DNA of 64,000 bases from Monodelphis domestica (GCF_027887165.1 NC_077227.1:539634389-539698388); one strand, 5' to 3'. Positions 32,756 to 44,040 are shown, counted from the first letter of the stretch. The notes: generated from the sequence alone by a model not told the origin. Program-made: numbers and translations.

Positions 32756-33284
32756 ATGCAGAACATGGATGAGCTCATCTATGGTGACACTGTCCATGGT
32801 GTTCTGGAATTAGCCCATTTGGTGGGAGGCAGGATTAGATGCCACTGAGGTCTCATCTTGCCCCAAGAGTCTGTAATTCCAGATCCTTGAAACCCCACTG
32901 GAGGCTTTCTTTTCTTCATGCATATGATGAAAGCTGATGAAACAGGTGGGAAGGCTTTTCAGAAGCTTTTCTTGGATGCCTGGAATTGAAATTCTTTCTA
33001 CTAGAGAAATAGCATCTCTTTCTGGAACACTACCACCTATGGAGTCAAGCACATGGATTTTAAAAACTAAATATAGCAGTGTAGAACAAAAAGGAACAGA
33101 AATGAACATTTTCTTATTCAAGTACAACTAAAGAGTGAATTTAGGAAGGGAGAAAGAAGCAAATTGTGAGAGCTGGAATTTGGCCAGGAATTTGGGGTAT
33201 ATACCTTTAAAACTTTTTCAGAAAAGAAAAAGCATCCTGGGAACTTTTAGTTATTCTGACTTTACATTTGAAGCAGCATTTCTG

Positions 33285-33442
33285 GAAGCAGCATGGTGCA
33301 GTGAAAAGGTACTTGAAATTGGAATTTCTAGGTTCAAATCCTGGTTCTTCCCCATGTGGGACCTTGGGAAAGTCATTTAACTTTGCAGGGGCTATAGTCC
33401 CCTCATCTACAAAATGAAGACTTTCCACCTCTAAATCTATGA
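33285..33442 (+). mobile_element. THER1-type SINE
   Basis: agcagcatggtgcagtgaaa, ggttcaaatcctggttctt and ccttgggaaagtcatttaac follow THER1. Confidence 0.8.
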
Positions 33443-33514
33443 CTTGATGCTCACCCCTATTTAACACAAAGATGCATTTATGAAGGACCTTCTATGCCCA
33501 CATACTAGTTAGAT

Positions 33515-33776
33515 AGGGCAGCTAGGTGACTCAGTGGTAGAGGGTTGGGTCAGGAGTCAGGAAGACTCATTTTTCTGAGTTCAAATATGGCTTCAAACAC
33601 TTACCAGCTGTGGGAACCTGGGCAAGTCATTTAGCCTTGTTTGCCTCAGTTTTCTCTTCTATACAGTGAACTCTAGAAGGAAATGACAAACCACTCTGGT
33701 ATCTTTGCCAAGAAAACCCCAAATGGAGTCACAAAGACTCAGACATAACTGAAAATAACTCAGTAAGAACAACAAC
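33515..33776 (+). mobile_element. MAR1-type SINE
   Basis: gggcagctaggtgactcagt head, tgagttcaaatatggc B box, ttgccaagaaaaccccaaat and agactcagacataactgaaa tail. Confidence 0.93.
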
Positions 33777-33924
33777 AGTGGCGCTAAGGACACAAAGACA
33801 CTTCTATATATCTGTCACCTGGCTAAGACATTGTTCACTGTAGGCAAGGCTTTTCCATCATGGAGTGTCTAACTGATATCCATTGTTGACTTCTCAAGGG
33901 AAGATAGAGCTACCATTTAGAAAC

Positions 33925-34070
33925 AGAGAACCTTAGAATTGGAAGGAACTTTAGAGGTCTGCTGGCCCAATCAATCAGCAAGCATTTATTAAATACCCAT
34001 TGTGTGTGGAGATTCAGAGATAAAAAAGAAATAATCCCTGCCTTCAAAGAACTTGCCCACTACCAGACCA
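33925..34070 (-). mobile_element. MIR-like scrap plus L2 3' end
   Basis: gcaagcatttattaaatacc, then gtgtgtggagattcagagat, then ataatccctgccttcaaaga is the L2 end in reverse. Confidence 0.65.
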
Positions 34071-34107
34071 ACATTCCAGTGTGGGAGTTCTTTCTATGAT
34101 GTCCTTG

Positions 34108-34158
34108 ACCCTATCCTAACCCTAACCCTAACCCCAACTCTAACCCTAATCCTAACCT
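34108..34158. repeat. Interstitial telomeric repeat (CCCTAA)n
   Basis: About eight units of CCCTAA type with variants (ccctatc, ccccaact, ctaatc) in one direct array. The G-rich strand is the minus strand. Confidence 0.93.
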
Positions 34159-34254
34159 TCCTTGAAAGAGGAGGAAGCCTACTTGAGGTGAAAACCCATT
34201 TTGCTATTAGTTTTCATTGATGGGAAGATCTTGGATATGAAGCAAAGTAATTGA

Positions 34255-34404
34255 GGTAGGAAGAAGTTTGGTGGAAAGGTCACTAGATTTAGAGGCAGAA
34301 ACCTACATTTGAATCCTGACTTCTTTATTACTAATGTGATTTTTAGTAAGTTACTTAAAGTTTTCTGAGACTCCATTTTCTTCTCTGTACAATGAATAGG
34401 TTGG
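34255..34404 (+). mobile_element. THER1-type SINE
   Basis: gtggaaaggtcactagattt, then gaatcctgacttctttatta, then ctccattttcttctctgtac. Confidence 0.75.
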
Positions 34405-34663
34405 ATTTGATTAGGCTTCTTAACCTGTACTTCTACTGGGGTTTGTGGATAGATTTCAGTGAGCTGGTTAATTTGTGTGGAAAAAAATTGTGTCATTATT
34501 TTCACCAATCTTTTAATTAAAATTCTGCATTTGTTCCAAGTATAAATAAATAAATTAAAAAAACCCCAAACAACCCAACAGCACCATGATTCTGAGATGG
34601 GGTCCATAGTTTCATCATGCAGCTAATGATATCTATGGCACTAGAAAGATTAAGAGCCCCTGG
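34405..34663 (-). mobile_element. hAT-like non-autonomous DNA transposon
   Basis: The left end ggcttcttaacctg and right end attaagagcccctg are reverse complements in form (TIRs). gattctgagatggggtccat is the complement of the catggaccccatctcagaat-type block at 26380. Same family as the copy at 26316-26520, opposite strand. Confidence 0.7.
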
Positions 34664-34679
34664 GTAGAGGATCTCTAAT

Positions 34680-35025
34680 TTTAAGCAATACAATGATCTA
34701 GAACAATTCTGAAGGACTTATATCTAAGAATGCTACCTCCAGAGAAAACAGTTTGAGATAGATACAGATCAAAGCATATGGTCTTCCACATTTGTTTATT
34801 TATGTTTTGGGGGGAGGGGTTGGTTTTATATAAGTTTTTTTATAACAGTAATCAATATGGAAGTATGTTTTATAAGATAATACATGTATAATCCAGATCA
34901 AATTACTTACCATCTCCAAGATGGGGGAGGAACTTGAGGGAGGGAGATAATTATGGTCTTAACATTTTAGAAAATGTTGAAAACTATTACTGCATATAAT
35001 TGGGAAAATAAAAGGTTTGAATAAA
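34680..35025 (+). mobile_element. Marsupial retroposon 3' part, A-rich tail
   Basis: aatgctacctccagagaaaa and the A-rich end gggaaaataaaaggtttgaa resemble 3' parts of a family that also appears at 42270-42440 and 62290-62460. Family not assigned. Confidence 0.45.
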
Positions 35026-35029
35026 AAAT

Positions 35030-35536
35030 TCTGTGATTCTTTGGTTACATGAGTTCTGAGATCCCATCCATCTCTAAATTGTATGAAAATTTGCCTTCTT
35101 GGAATGTCTAACCCCAGCTCCTTGGCCTGTATTCTGAAGCAGCATAGAAGTTTTTCTCCTCCCTTTTCCACTAATCAGGTTCCTCTATAAATCTTTTCTT
35201 TCCCAGGCTAAAAATATTGCTCTCAATATTTTCATTTCCCTCCTCTAGCTGTTCCCTAGTTTGTTGATGTCTCTCTACCTTACAAGCATTAGTTGGAGGA
35301 AATTGGGATATTGAGCTTCGGGCAGAGTTATTAGGGATGTCTTCAAGAAGAGGGATTGCTTGGCCTCATGTGGCAGAACTAGGAGCACTAAGTAGAAGCT
35401 TCAGAGAAGCATATTACAGCTTAAGGTAAGAAAACAAATATTTTTCTAGCAAAGAGAACTGCAGAAATGAAATAGCTTGGCTTTGGTAGGTAGTGAGGTC
35501 TCTAACACTTGTAGTCTTCAGTGATCTCTCCATAAA
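35030..35536. other. Unassigned DNA
   Basis: No gene or repeat recognised. Confidence 0.35.
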
Positions 35537-35808
35537 GGCAGCGTGAGATAGTGGGTTAACCATTGGAGTTAGGATTTGGGCTTGAATCTTTCTTTAGACA
35601 CTAACTACTCCTTGTCCTGAGTTCAAATGTGGCCACAAACACTTACTAGCTGGGCCACTCTGGTCAAGTCACTTCACTCTATTTGCCTCAGTTTCCTCAT
35701 CTGTAAAATGAGGTAGAGAAGGAAATAGCAAACCACTCCATTATCTTTGCCAAGAAAACTCCAAATGGGGCCTCAAAGAGCCAGATACAACTGAACAGCA
35801 TCAACAAC
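35537..35808 (+). mobile_element. MAR1-type SINE joined to a THER1-like head
   Basis: The first 60 bases (cagcgtgagatagtgggtta) look like THER1/MIR; from gtcctgagttcaaatgtggc on, the sequence is MAR1 through ttgccaagaaaactccaaat and ccagatacaactgaacagc. Confidence 0.8.
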
Positions 35809-35869
35809 TCTCAATTCCAGGCTCAGTGCTCTAACCACTGAGTTACTCTCTGTGTATGTACTCTGAAAC

Positions 35870-36610
35870 CCTCATCTGGGCCTGCTTCTCTTCCCCCTCA
35901 CATATTCACTTAATGATCTCATTTTCTCCCATAGATCATCTCAATGCAGAGAACTCCCAGATCTCTCTCTCTGTCTCTCCTGAATTCTAGTCTGGTGTCA
36001 CCAGTTACCCTTTGACATTTCAGACTGGATGTCCCAGAGGCATCTTAAACTAAGCATTACCCAACATTCTCCCCCACACTCTACCCTTTTTCCCAACTTC
36101 CTCTGTTTTGATCTCAAGCATGGTCATGCTTCTGGCCCTCTTTGTGTAGCACCATGGAGGGATTCCTAACTCCTCACTCTCTCAGCTCACCTGTGCCCAG
36201 TTGCCTTGATTCTGCCTTTGCATCTGTTGTATCTAGCCCTAGTTTGGGCCCCCATAATCTCCTATCTAGCACATTACATTAGTCTCCTGGTAGGCTTCCT
36301 GCCTTAAGTCTCGTCTCTCTCCAATTCATCTTCCACATGACTGCCAAAATGGTTTTTCTAAAGCACAGGTCTGACATGACACACGACATGCAAGATACTT
36401 CCCTTCTCAGGAAGCTTCAGGGACTCCCAATTGCCTCCAAAATCAAGTAGAAATTCTTTTGTTTGACATTCTAAGTCCTTCTTAACCTTTGCTACTCATC
36501 TCATAGTCTCTCTTCATGAGATTTGTCCTTATCCCTTTAGTTATTATTGCCTCTCCTCCCACTTCTAATCCCAGTTGCCTTCTCTTTATTCTGTATGTAG
36601 TCTGGTGTAC
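35870..36610 (+). mobile_element. L2 LINE ORF2 3' region (part 1)
   Basis: ggatgtcccagaggcatctt, attagtctcctggtaggctt, cttccacatgactgccaaaa, gggactcccaattgcctcca follow the L2 coding end on the plus strand. Frames are broken. Confidence 0.85.
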
Positions 36611-36619
36611 ACATATTTT

Positions 36620-36832
36620 CTTTTTTATTTTTCTTTAAACCCATACCTTCTATCTTAGAATGAATATTGTATATTGGTTCCAAGGCAGAAGAGGTGTAGG
36701 CAATGGGGGTTAAATAACTTGTCCAGGGTCACTCAGCTAGTAATAATCTGAGGCCACATTTGAACCCAGGACCTTTTGTTTCTAGGTCTGGCTCTCCATC
36801 CACTGAGTCACTTAGTAGCCACCCCCTTTCCC
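36620..36832 (-). mobile_element. RTE-tailed marsupial SINE nested in L2
   Basis: ctttaaacccataccttcta to cactgagtcacttagtagcc, reverse copy splitting the L2. Confidence 0.9.
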
Positions 36833-36839
36833 ACCCCCC

Positions 36840-36962
36840 CACATTCTTTTTTTGATAGAACATAAATTCAAGAAGGAAGAAACTATTCACCTATTGTCTT
36901 TTTATCTCCAGGATTTGGCAGCGTCTAATACATAGTAGACACTTATTTGATTAATTGATCTC
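36840..36962 (+). mobile_element. L2 LINE 3' end (part 2)
   Basis: gatagaacataaattcaaga, then aatacatagtagacacttat closes the L2 copy begun at 35870. Confidence 0.75.
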
Positions 36963-36964
36963 CC

Positions 36965-37150
36965 TCAAACCTTGTAACAACCCCTGTGAAGTAAGTATCA
37001 GAAGTAGTATTACCCCATTTTGTAGTTGAGAAAACAAACAGAGGTCCCTAGAGCAAGAATTGACTTGCTCATGTTAATTCAGCTAGTATCAGAGGTAGGA
37101 TTTGAACCCAGGTCATCATGGACTCCCAAATCCAGCACTTGATTCAATCT
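36965..37150 (-). mobile_element. MIR-family SINE
   Basis: ttgtaacaacccctgtgaag, ggtaggatttgaacccaggt, reverse MIR. Confidence 0.85.
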
Positions 37151-37935
37151 TCATAACATACTGCTTCAACCTATTTGTTGGGTTCTTGTTAGGAAATCAT
37201 TTTACAAACCTCTAAGCACTGCAGAAATGTGAGTCTTTAAAATTACTTAAATGGAGATTGGAGAGCCATTGGTTAGGATGTAAAGGGTATTCCTCCTCAG
37301 CACAGGTGTGAGTCCTTGGGCTCTGAGTTTCTTTCTGATGCTGCCATTAGGATTCTCTGACTCTTAAGATGTGTGTGCCCAGAAATGGAGGTGATGCTCT
37401 TGATGTGGTCCCACATAAGCACTGGACCATCAGCTTCACTGAACAGGTCCTAGTCAGGCCCCATAGCTAGAGTATCATGTCCCTCTCCGGGCATGCACAT
37501 GCCCACACACACACACACACACACACATGTACACACGACAATGACACACACTTTTTATGTCTTTATTCAAAATTTTTTATGGAAACATCGAACAAGACAC
37601 AACCAAGGACATAGCCTTGTGGCATGCCATGAGAACCTCCTTCCAAGTTGATATCAATCCCCAATCTTCAGGCTTTTTTTACCAGCTAAAAATTTATTTA
37701 ACTATACCTAGGATATCATAGGATCAATTTCTCTGTCTATAAAATGGGTGTAATAATACTTTCACTACCCACTTCACAGGGAGGATGGAAGAAAAATGCT
37801 TTGTAAGTGTTCAAGCATGCTAGAAATGTGTGTTGTGGTTACTGCTGTTTTGCTTATTCACAGGGTAGCTTTGTTTCTCCTCAGCATCTCTGCTGTTTTT
37901 GAAGAGGTTTCCTCTCTGTGGTGACCTCTGTATCA
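37151..37935. other. Unassigned DNA with a short (CA)n
   Basis: A (CA)12 run lies at 37504-37527. No gene seen. Confidence 0.4.
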
Positions 37936-37939
37936 GCAA

Positions 37940-38245
37940 GAAGGCAGTGTGATGCATGGAGAGAGCCTGGCTTAGTAGGTAGAGAATTTGGGCTCTTTCC
38001 CTAGTTCTGCTCTTTATTATCTGCATGACGTTGGGCTAGTTATGATCCTTAGGTCTTAGTTTCCTCCTCTGTAAAATGGAGTCACTGCTAGATGACTTCA
38101 GCTTCAAACCTACTCTGATTCTGTGTTCCTTCCAAGGATCATGAGATTTAAAGTTGGAAAGGATTGTAGTGATCATTTAGGGCAAGCCCTTTATTTTACA
38201 GAGAGCAAAACCAAGAACCACAGAGGTTAAATGATGAGAGACTTT
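37940..38245. mobile_element. THER1-type SINE (plus) followed by MIR fragment (minus)
   Basis: 37940-38125: ggcagtgtgatgcatggaga...ctcctctgtaaaatggagtc. 38135-38245: agttggaaaggattgtagtg...cacagaggttaaatgatg, reverse MIR. Confidence 0.7.
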
Positions 38246-38249
38246 GTCC

Positions 38250-38755
38250 AGCACCTTGCTGAAATGAAGATAAATATTCCAGGGACTGTCCCTTGGACTC
38301 ATGGTATTCATCTTTGTTCAGTTTGCAAAATTCAAATTCTTTCATGGCCTCAAAATCTGCTGCTGCTCTGACCAGGGATGCTCCTTGCAAAGGCTGTTAG
38401 TATTTCCTGGAGAACACCTAGGCAGGTGGATGCTTGGGCCCAAGAGCTTATCTGATGAAAAATCTGATGGGAGCTTAGCCTAAGGTAGTGGTGGGCTCAT
38501 CACATTCCATTAATACTGTGACCCAGCCCAGAAGTTTTCTTCCTCTCTGCAGAAGATAGTGATCAGCTTTTCATAGAAATAGAAGCTGATGAAACTCAGC
38601 AGGTTTCTCCATTTGTAAACTGGTTTTGTAGCTTTTCTTATAAAGACATCAGAGACCCACTTAGGGAAATGAATGAAATTTTCCTTTCCCTTGTAAGAGA
38701 AGTAAGAACTGCCAGAAATCCCTCCTAGCTCTATTTTACAAAAATCTCTCAAGTC
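38250..38755. other. Repeat-poor DNA
   Basis: Small open frames on both strands (up to 80 codons) show no domain. Confidence 0.35.
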
Positions 38756-39445
38756 TCCTTTCCATTCCCACTGCTACCCCTTTCTTCACGTCCTCCTCTC
38801 TTTTCTTCTCTCCTAGCTATCCTAGTCACCCAAATATTGTTTCCTCTTCTACTCTCCTCATGGCCCTCCACACCATCAGCCTTCACATTTATCCTGGATC
38901 AACCTCTTAAAACATCTTCTGTGGTTCTTGATTGCCTTATATTAAATAAATCCTAAGCTTCTTATTTTGGCATTCATGACTATCTTCAAACTGGATCCAA
39001 CCAATTTTTTAAACCTTATTTCATGTTTTCACTTATTTTATTACCAAGTGAAGTCAATCAGCCATTTATCAAACATTTATAAGTACCAATGGTCCCTGAC
39101 CTCGAGGAACTCACAGTTTAAATAAACTATTCTCTATTCAGTTTCAATCTTCACTTCCCATCTCTGTGTGCCACAGTAGTTTCTCTTATCCCACTTCCAT
39201 CTCCATCTTGCTGAAATCCTTCTTTCCTTCATGTCCAGCTTTGGTGCCACTGGAGACTCTCTCTTATAACATTTTTCCTAGCATCTCCCTTTGACTTTAT
39301 CACACTCTTCCTAATAGCAAAGTTATTTTCATAAGTCTTTCCTCAGCCCTTAATTGGATTGCAGACTCTTTATGAGCAGGAGCTGTGCTATGTCTCTTTT
39401 TGTATGCCCTTTGCCTATATAACGTCTCATACTTAGCAGGTACCT
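38755..39445 (+). mobile_element. L2/L3-like LINE 3' region
   Basis: cttattttggcattcatgac, then ccttaattggattgcagact and the tgtgctatgtctctttttgt block resemble the L2 coding end and tail. A short reverse L2 scrap (ttatcaaacatttataagtacc region) seems inserted near 39055-39120. Confidence 0.65.
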
Positions 39446-39534
39446 TTAGTAACATGGGTTAAGCTAAAATGCCCAAGAGCACCCTCCCTTCAATTTCTCT
39501 GTGAACCATTTAGAAGAGTCTTCCTTGGAAGAAG

Positions 39535-39622
39535 GACCAGGGCCTCATTTATTTTCATCATTTCCATTCCTATCACTAGCATAATGCCTCTGCATGTAAT
39601 ATGTACTTAATAAGTGATGAAC
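39535..39622 (+). mobile_element. L2-like 3' end
   Basis: cctatcactagcataatgcc...gtacttaataagtgatga. Confidence 0.5.
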
Positions 39623-40430
39623 AGATTACCAGGGGAGAGGCGTTTTCCCTTGTCAGTCAGCTAAATGATTAGGGATAGGGATAGGGATAGGGACTAGCCC
39701 TTGGTATAGGGAGCTCCTAGATGACGAAATTCCCTCTACCAAAACAAGATGGCCCCTTCTATGCAGCTTAAAGTCTTAGAGAGTTTGTACTAAGTGACTT
39801 AGATACAAACCCAATCCTTCCTCTATCTTAACTAGCTGTGTGATCCTGGATAAACCACTCTACCTCTGTGTCTAAATCATAGATCTGTGTTGATTGAGGG
39901 AATTCCCACAATTGGAATTCCCCAAGTTAACAGGAATCGAAGATCCTGTCAATATTCTTTTATTCCCACATATCAGACCTTAAAGCAAAAGAAAGAAGCT
40001 GACATTGGAGTTTCTCCCCACAACACAGTGGTAGTGTTGAGAATTCAGCTAGAGAATAGGACTCATTGTAGGATTTAATGACAAAGACCCAGGAATGACA
40101 GACTAGAGAATAAGGAGAATGTACATTCTTTCATCTGGTATGGAAAATGATGTGTAGAGCTTACACGGTATTTTTCAACTTCAACATAATTTGCAAACAA
40201 TAATTTAACAACTTAAATTTTATTGAAGAATTGATAAATGACTATTTTAATGAGTGATGATAAAGTTTTGGCACCCAGCATCCCATGGTATTTTGACTGT
40301 AATTTCTGTTTTCAGTAATGAAACACACTTAAATTAGTTTTGTGATGAGCACAATTCACATTTTCTAATTAGAAACTGCAATTCTGTTTTCTGTGGCTGG
40401 AATGGGGGCAGGAGGAGAGAATTGGGGTCA
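39623..40430. other. Mostly unassigned DNA with a (GGGATA)n scrap
   Basis: attagggatagggataggga at 39668-39687 is a short telomere-like hexamer run. A MIR-like scrap (ctagctgtgtgatcctggat) lies near 39831. AT-rich unique-looking sequence follows from 40180. Confidence 0.4.
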
Positions 40431-40431
40431 A

Positions 40432-40606
40432 GGCCAGCTTGGCCTGGCAGAAAGAATCCTGGATTTGAAACTAGAAGACCTAGCCCTGAAATTTAGGTCT
40501 GCTGCTTTATATCTGTCATCAGGGGCAAGTCACTTTCCCTTACTGTTTTCAATTTTCTCACCTATAAAATGGATAAATTGGACTTCACATCTCTTTTAAG
40601 ATAGAA
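40432..40606 (+). mobile_element. THER1-type SINE
   Basis: gcagaaagaatcctggattt, tttctcacctataaaatgga, then acttcacatctcttttaaga. Confidence 0.75.
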
Positions 40607-40613
40607 ATGGGGC

Positions 40614-40803
40614 CGGAGACAGATAGGTGGCAGAGTGGATAGAGAGCTAAACATGGAGATGGGAAGACCTGGATTCAAATATGGCCTCATACACTTCCTG
40701 TCTTTGTGACCCTGGATAAATCACTAGACTCCCTTATCACTCTTCTGCATTGGAATCCATACTTAGTATTGATTTTAAGATGGAAGGTAAGAGTTTTTTT
40801 AAA
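40614..40803 (+). mobile_element. RTE-tailed marsupial SINE
   Basis: agataggtggcagagtggat head; ggattcaaatatggcctc B box; tattgattttaagatggaag tail. Confidence 0.88.
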
Positions 40804-40887
40804 GATAGAAATGATAAATATAGTTTCCATTATTTCATAAAGTATTTCATGTTCTCTTATCTTTTGATAAGCTATATAATGTATAAA

Positions 40888-41142
40888 GAGGGCAGCTAGG
40901 TGGCAGAATGAAAAAAAAAAGCACCAAATCTAGAGGAAGGAAGACCTGAGTTCAAATGTGGACCTCAGATACTTAGTAGCTATGTGAACCTACGCAAGTC
41001 ATTTAATCCTGTTTGCCCCAGTTTCCTTATCTATAAAATTAGCTTGGAAAGGAAATGGCAAACCATTGTAGTATCTGCCCAGAAAACCCTAAAATGGGGT
41101 CATGAAGAGTTGGATGACTGAAAACAACTAAACAACAACAAA
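40888..41142 (+). mobile_element. MAR1-type SINE
   Basis: gggcagctaggtggcagaat head, gaaaggaaatggcaaaccat core, atggggtcatgaagagttgg tail. Confidence 0.92.
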
Positions 41143-41149
41143 TAGTGTC

Positions 41150-41335
41150 CAAAGGCTGGTATATCAAAGAGCTTGGAGGATTAGTTGAAGGAACTGGATA
41201 GATTTACCTTGAAAAAGTCTTGGGGAGACATGATAACTGTCTTAAAATATTTGATTTACACAATTATGTGTAAGAAGAAATAGTCTGGATGCTTTGCTCT
41301 AGAGGCAAAATGAGGAACAGTGTAAGCCTGTGTGT

Positions 41336-41385
<50 letters not shown>

Positions 41386-41610
41386 TTACAGAGAGGCAAA
41401 TTTAGGTTTGATATAAGGGGAAGCTTCTTAATAATTATAGCCACCCAGAAATAGAATGTACTTCCTTCCTTGGAAGAGAGAAGGTTCCCCTTTACTAAAG
41501 TTCCTTTAGAATACGCTTGATGACCATTTCTCACGGTGGAGATTTTGGGGGCTACTGTGAGTCAGATCAGAGAGCTGCTGAAGTCCCTTCTGTCTCTAAA
41601 ATTCTGAGGT
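41150..41610 (+). mobile_element. L3/CR1 LINE 3' end with internal (TG)n
   Basis: ggttgaagg-like ...aactggatagatttaccttg, ggcaaatttaggtttgatat, cagaaatagaatgtacttcc and gaagtcccttctgtctctaa follow the L3 3' region. A (TG)n run at 41328-41382 lies inside. Confidence 0.75.
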
Positions 41611-41869
41611 TCTGGGATGGAAGGATATTTAAAATTTCTTGTAGCTCTACCATTCTCTAATCCTATGATCACCTATGACCGAGATTCATTGGAAGAGATA
41701 ATGACAAAAGGTACCCTGTTACCCTTTCATCATGAGGCAGTGCATAAAGTGGTATGATGTAGGCTTGCCAAAGGTATTTGCTAATGTGATAGAGGAGGTC
41801 TAGTGAAGGGTCTAGGCTGAAGAGGGAAACCCAGCACATGCTCTAGCTAGTTCTCTCTATAGCTGAAAG
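41611..41869. other. Unassigned DNA
   Basis: No feature recognised. Confidence 0.35.
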
Positions 41870-42260
41870 GATACTGGTTGTATCAAGCTTCATGATATTG
41901 CAGGAACTCTTGGAAGAGATTCATAATAATTTCAAAGAAATTTAGTCTGTCCATCCACACAGGAAAGACTAAGTGGATGAAGCATATCTATGGGTCATCT
42001 TTCAACACTAATTTGAATGGATCACAGAACTTATCTCTCAGTATGTATTTTGGAAAAAAACAATAGAAATGATGAATGGACAGCAAATTCAACCCAGATT
42101 TGAACAGATGGGAAAGTTTGGGTTGGAATTCCCTTGTGAAATTGTAGAGCTTCTTTATTGACTCCAAGTTTCCCATGAAATGAAAGGCCCATCTTTTAAA
42201 TACAAATATTTTGTCAATATTGTTATATATAGCATGCAATTGCTTCTGAATCACTAAAAA
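41870..42260 (-). other. Possible decayed mobile-element open frame
   Basis: The minus strand carries an 88-codon open frame (41988-42254) with FHFMGNLESIKKLYNFTREF. It lies directly before a retroposon tail of the other strand. Composition is not microsatellite-driven. I do not recognise the family. Confidence 0.3.
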
Positions 42261-42261
42261 T

Positions 42262-42440
42262 AAATATTACCTATGAATAACATGGAAATAGATTTTTGAA
42301 CAATGATATATGTATAACTTAGTGGAATTGCATGTCAGCTCTGGCAGGTGGGAGGGGAACATGAATCATGGAATCATGGAACCATGGAAAAATATTATAT
42401 ACTTAAAAAAATAAAAAAAAAATATAAATATTAACTGGAG
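42262..42440 (+). mobile_element. Marsupial retroposon 3' end with A-rich tail
   Basis: tagtggaattgcatgtcagc, gggaacatgaatcatgg and accatggaaaaatattatat, then an A-rich tail, are a recognisable 3' end of a dispersed marsupial element, family unassigned. Confidence 0.65.
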
Positions 42441-43264
42441 GGCAATGGAGAGGTATATAGTAGATATCAGCAAGCTGCAATATATAGTCAGTAAGAACTT
42501 GGAAGAAGAATAGAAAAGACATTGCCAAGGAATTGTGTGGTAGGAAGAGGAGTTGAGTCAGGGATGTGGCAAGAATTATAACAAGTAGACATCAAGAGTG
42601 CTGCATTTGTACCCTTGCAATGTCAGGAAAAAATTAGGAAGGTTTCCAATATGTCAGATGGATGCCCTGGGAAAACATGTAAACATTTACATGGGATTTT
42701 ATTTGGTCTTATTGGAAATGACTCCACATATCCATTTGATGAGTGGAGTAGAATCCCCCAAGTAGCCAGAGTTGACAGATGACTTATAGGTCCCAGCAAA
42801 GCCTCCTTGCTCAAAGAAATCTTTCCTAAATAACTTCTCTGGTGCTTGTACTTCCCATCTTCAGTCTGTCCTTCAGACTAAGGGCTTGTACCTTCTGAAG
42901 GTTCACCATTCCCTGTTGAAATGCAAATGTGTCACTTGGGAGGGCTTAACATATTAACTCATCATCATCCTCTAACATATTAACACAAATGGGTTTATCC
43001 ATCCATAACTTTAAAGGAAGGAGACCAAAGGTAGGTTTTGGGGGAAAGAATAAATGAAAGTGAATTTAAAAGTATTTGTTAATGTAAGACCTTGGGTTTA
43101 ATGCCTGAGGAGTCCAAATTTAAAAGCAAGGCAGTTTCTGTTCTCAAAGAGCTCACATTCTAAAAGAGCTCACCTTCTACACACACACAAGGACTTTCTG
43201 CTACAAAAGGAACGTGCTCCATGGACTAGAGTCTAGAGCATAGAGACATCTACATTGACAAAAG
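42441..43264. other. Unassigned DNA with an L2-like scrap
   Basis: ggcagtttctgttctcaaag...ctcacattctaaaagagctc near 43130-43170 is L2-like in reverse. Nothing else recognised. Confidence 0.4.
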
Positions 43265-43385
43265 GATGCATTGGATAGAATGTTAAATTTGGATTTGAAC
43301 CTCATCTCAGAACCTTGGGCAATCCATTTAACCCCAGTTTCTCTGTTTCCTCATCTCTAAATGAGATGAAAGACTTCAGCTCTAG
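43265..43385 (+). mobile_element. THER1-type SINE, partial
   Basis: gttaaatttggatttgaacc...ttcctcatctctaaatgaga. Confidence 0.6.
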
Positions 43386-43458
43386 AGGATGGCTACATTT
43401 AATCCTTTCAACATAGAACAACTGGCCCCTGACAAGATGGCTACTAATAGAGGAAAAT

Positions 43459-43618
43459 GGGCAGCTAGGTGGCTCAGTGGAAAGAGAAAGGAGGGTCCTG
43501 GGTTCAAATCTAGCTTCAGACACTTCCTAAATGTGTAACCTTGGACAAATCAATCACTTCTGCCTTAGAATTGATCCTTAGTATTGATTCTAAGAGAGAA
43601 GGTAAGGATTAAAAAAAC
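43459..43618 (+). mobile_element. RTE-tailed marsupial SINE with internal deletions
   Basis: gggcagctaggtggctcagt head, ctgggttcaaatctagcttc B box, then tattgattctaagagagaag tail. Shorter than a full copy. Confidence 0.9.
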
Positions 43619-43886
43619 AACATCACAACCAAATGAAACTAGTAAGGGAAAGGGAAATGATGATTTCCTAGCAATTTAAACCAGGACAGAATCATAGTCC
43701 TTGTTATTGTTGTTTTAAGAACAAATAAAAGAAAACACATATATAAAAATCATATAAATAGAAAAGATGAAGTTAAAACTGTGGGTCAAAACAACTTTTT
43801 AGGTGACTTTCCAGCTGAATTAATTTGATAGTACTTTTAGTTTTCTTATTTGGGTTAAAGAGTAATATATTTGTTTTATAATGAAG

Positions 43887-43890
<4 letters not shown>

Positions 43891-43947
<57 letters not shown>

Positions 43948-43968
43948 AAAGAGAGAAAGGGAAAGACA

Positions 43969-44038
<70 letters not shown>
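43891..44038. repeat. Compound microsatellite (TA)n-(CA)n-(GA)n
   Basis: (TA)27 at 43891-43945, a GA-rich bridge, (CA)~11 at 43966-43986 and (GA)~26 to 44038. Open frames on both strands here are artefacts. Confidence 0.98.

Positions 44039-44040
<2 letters not shown>

Noticed and set aside
37504..37545. CA-rich direct repeats as a CRISPR-like or regulatory array
   Set aside because: A simple (CA)n microsatellite in a mammalian genome, with no unique spacers.
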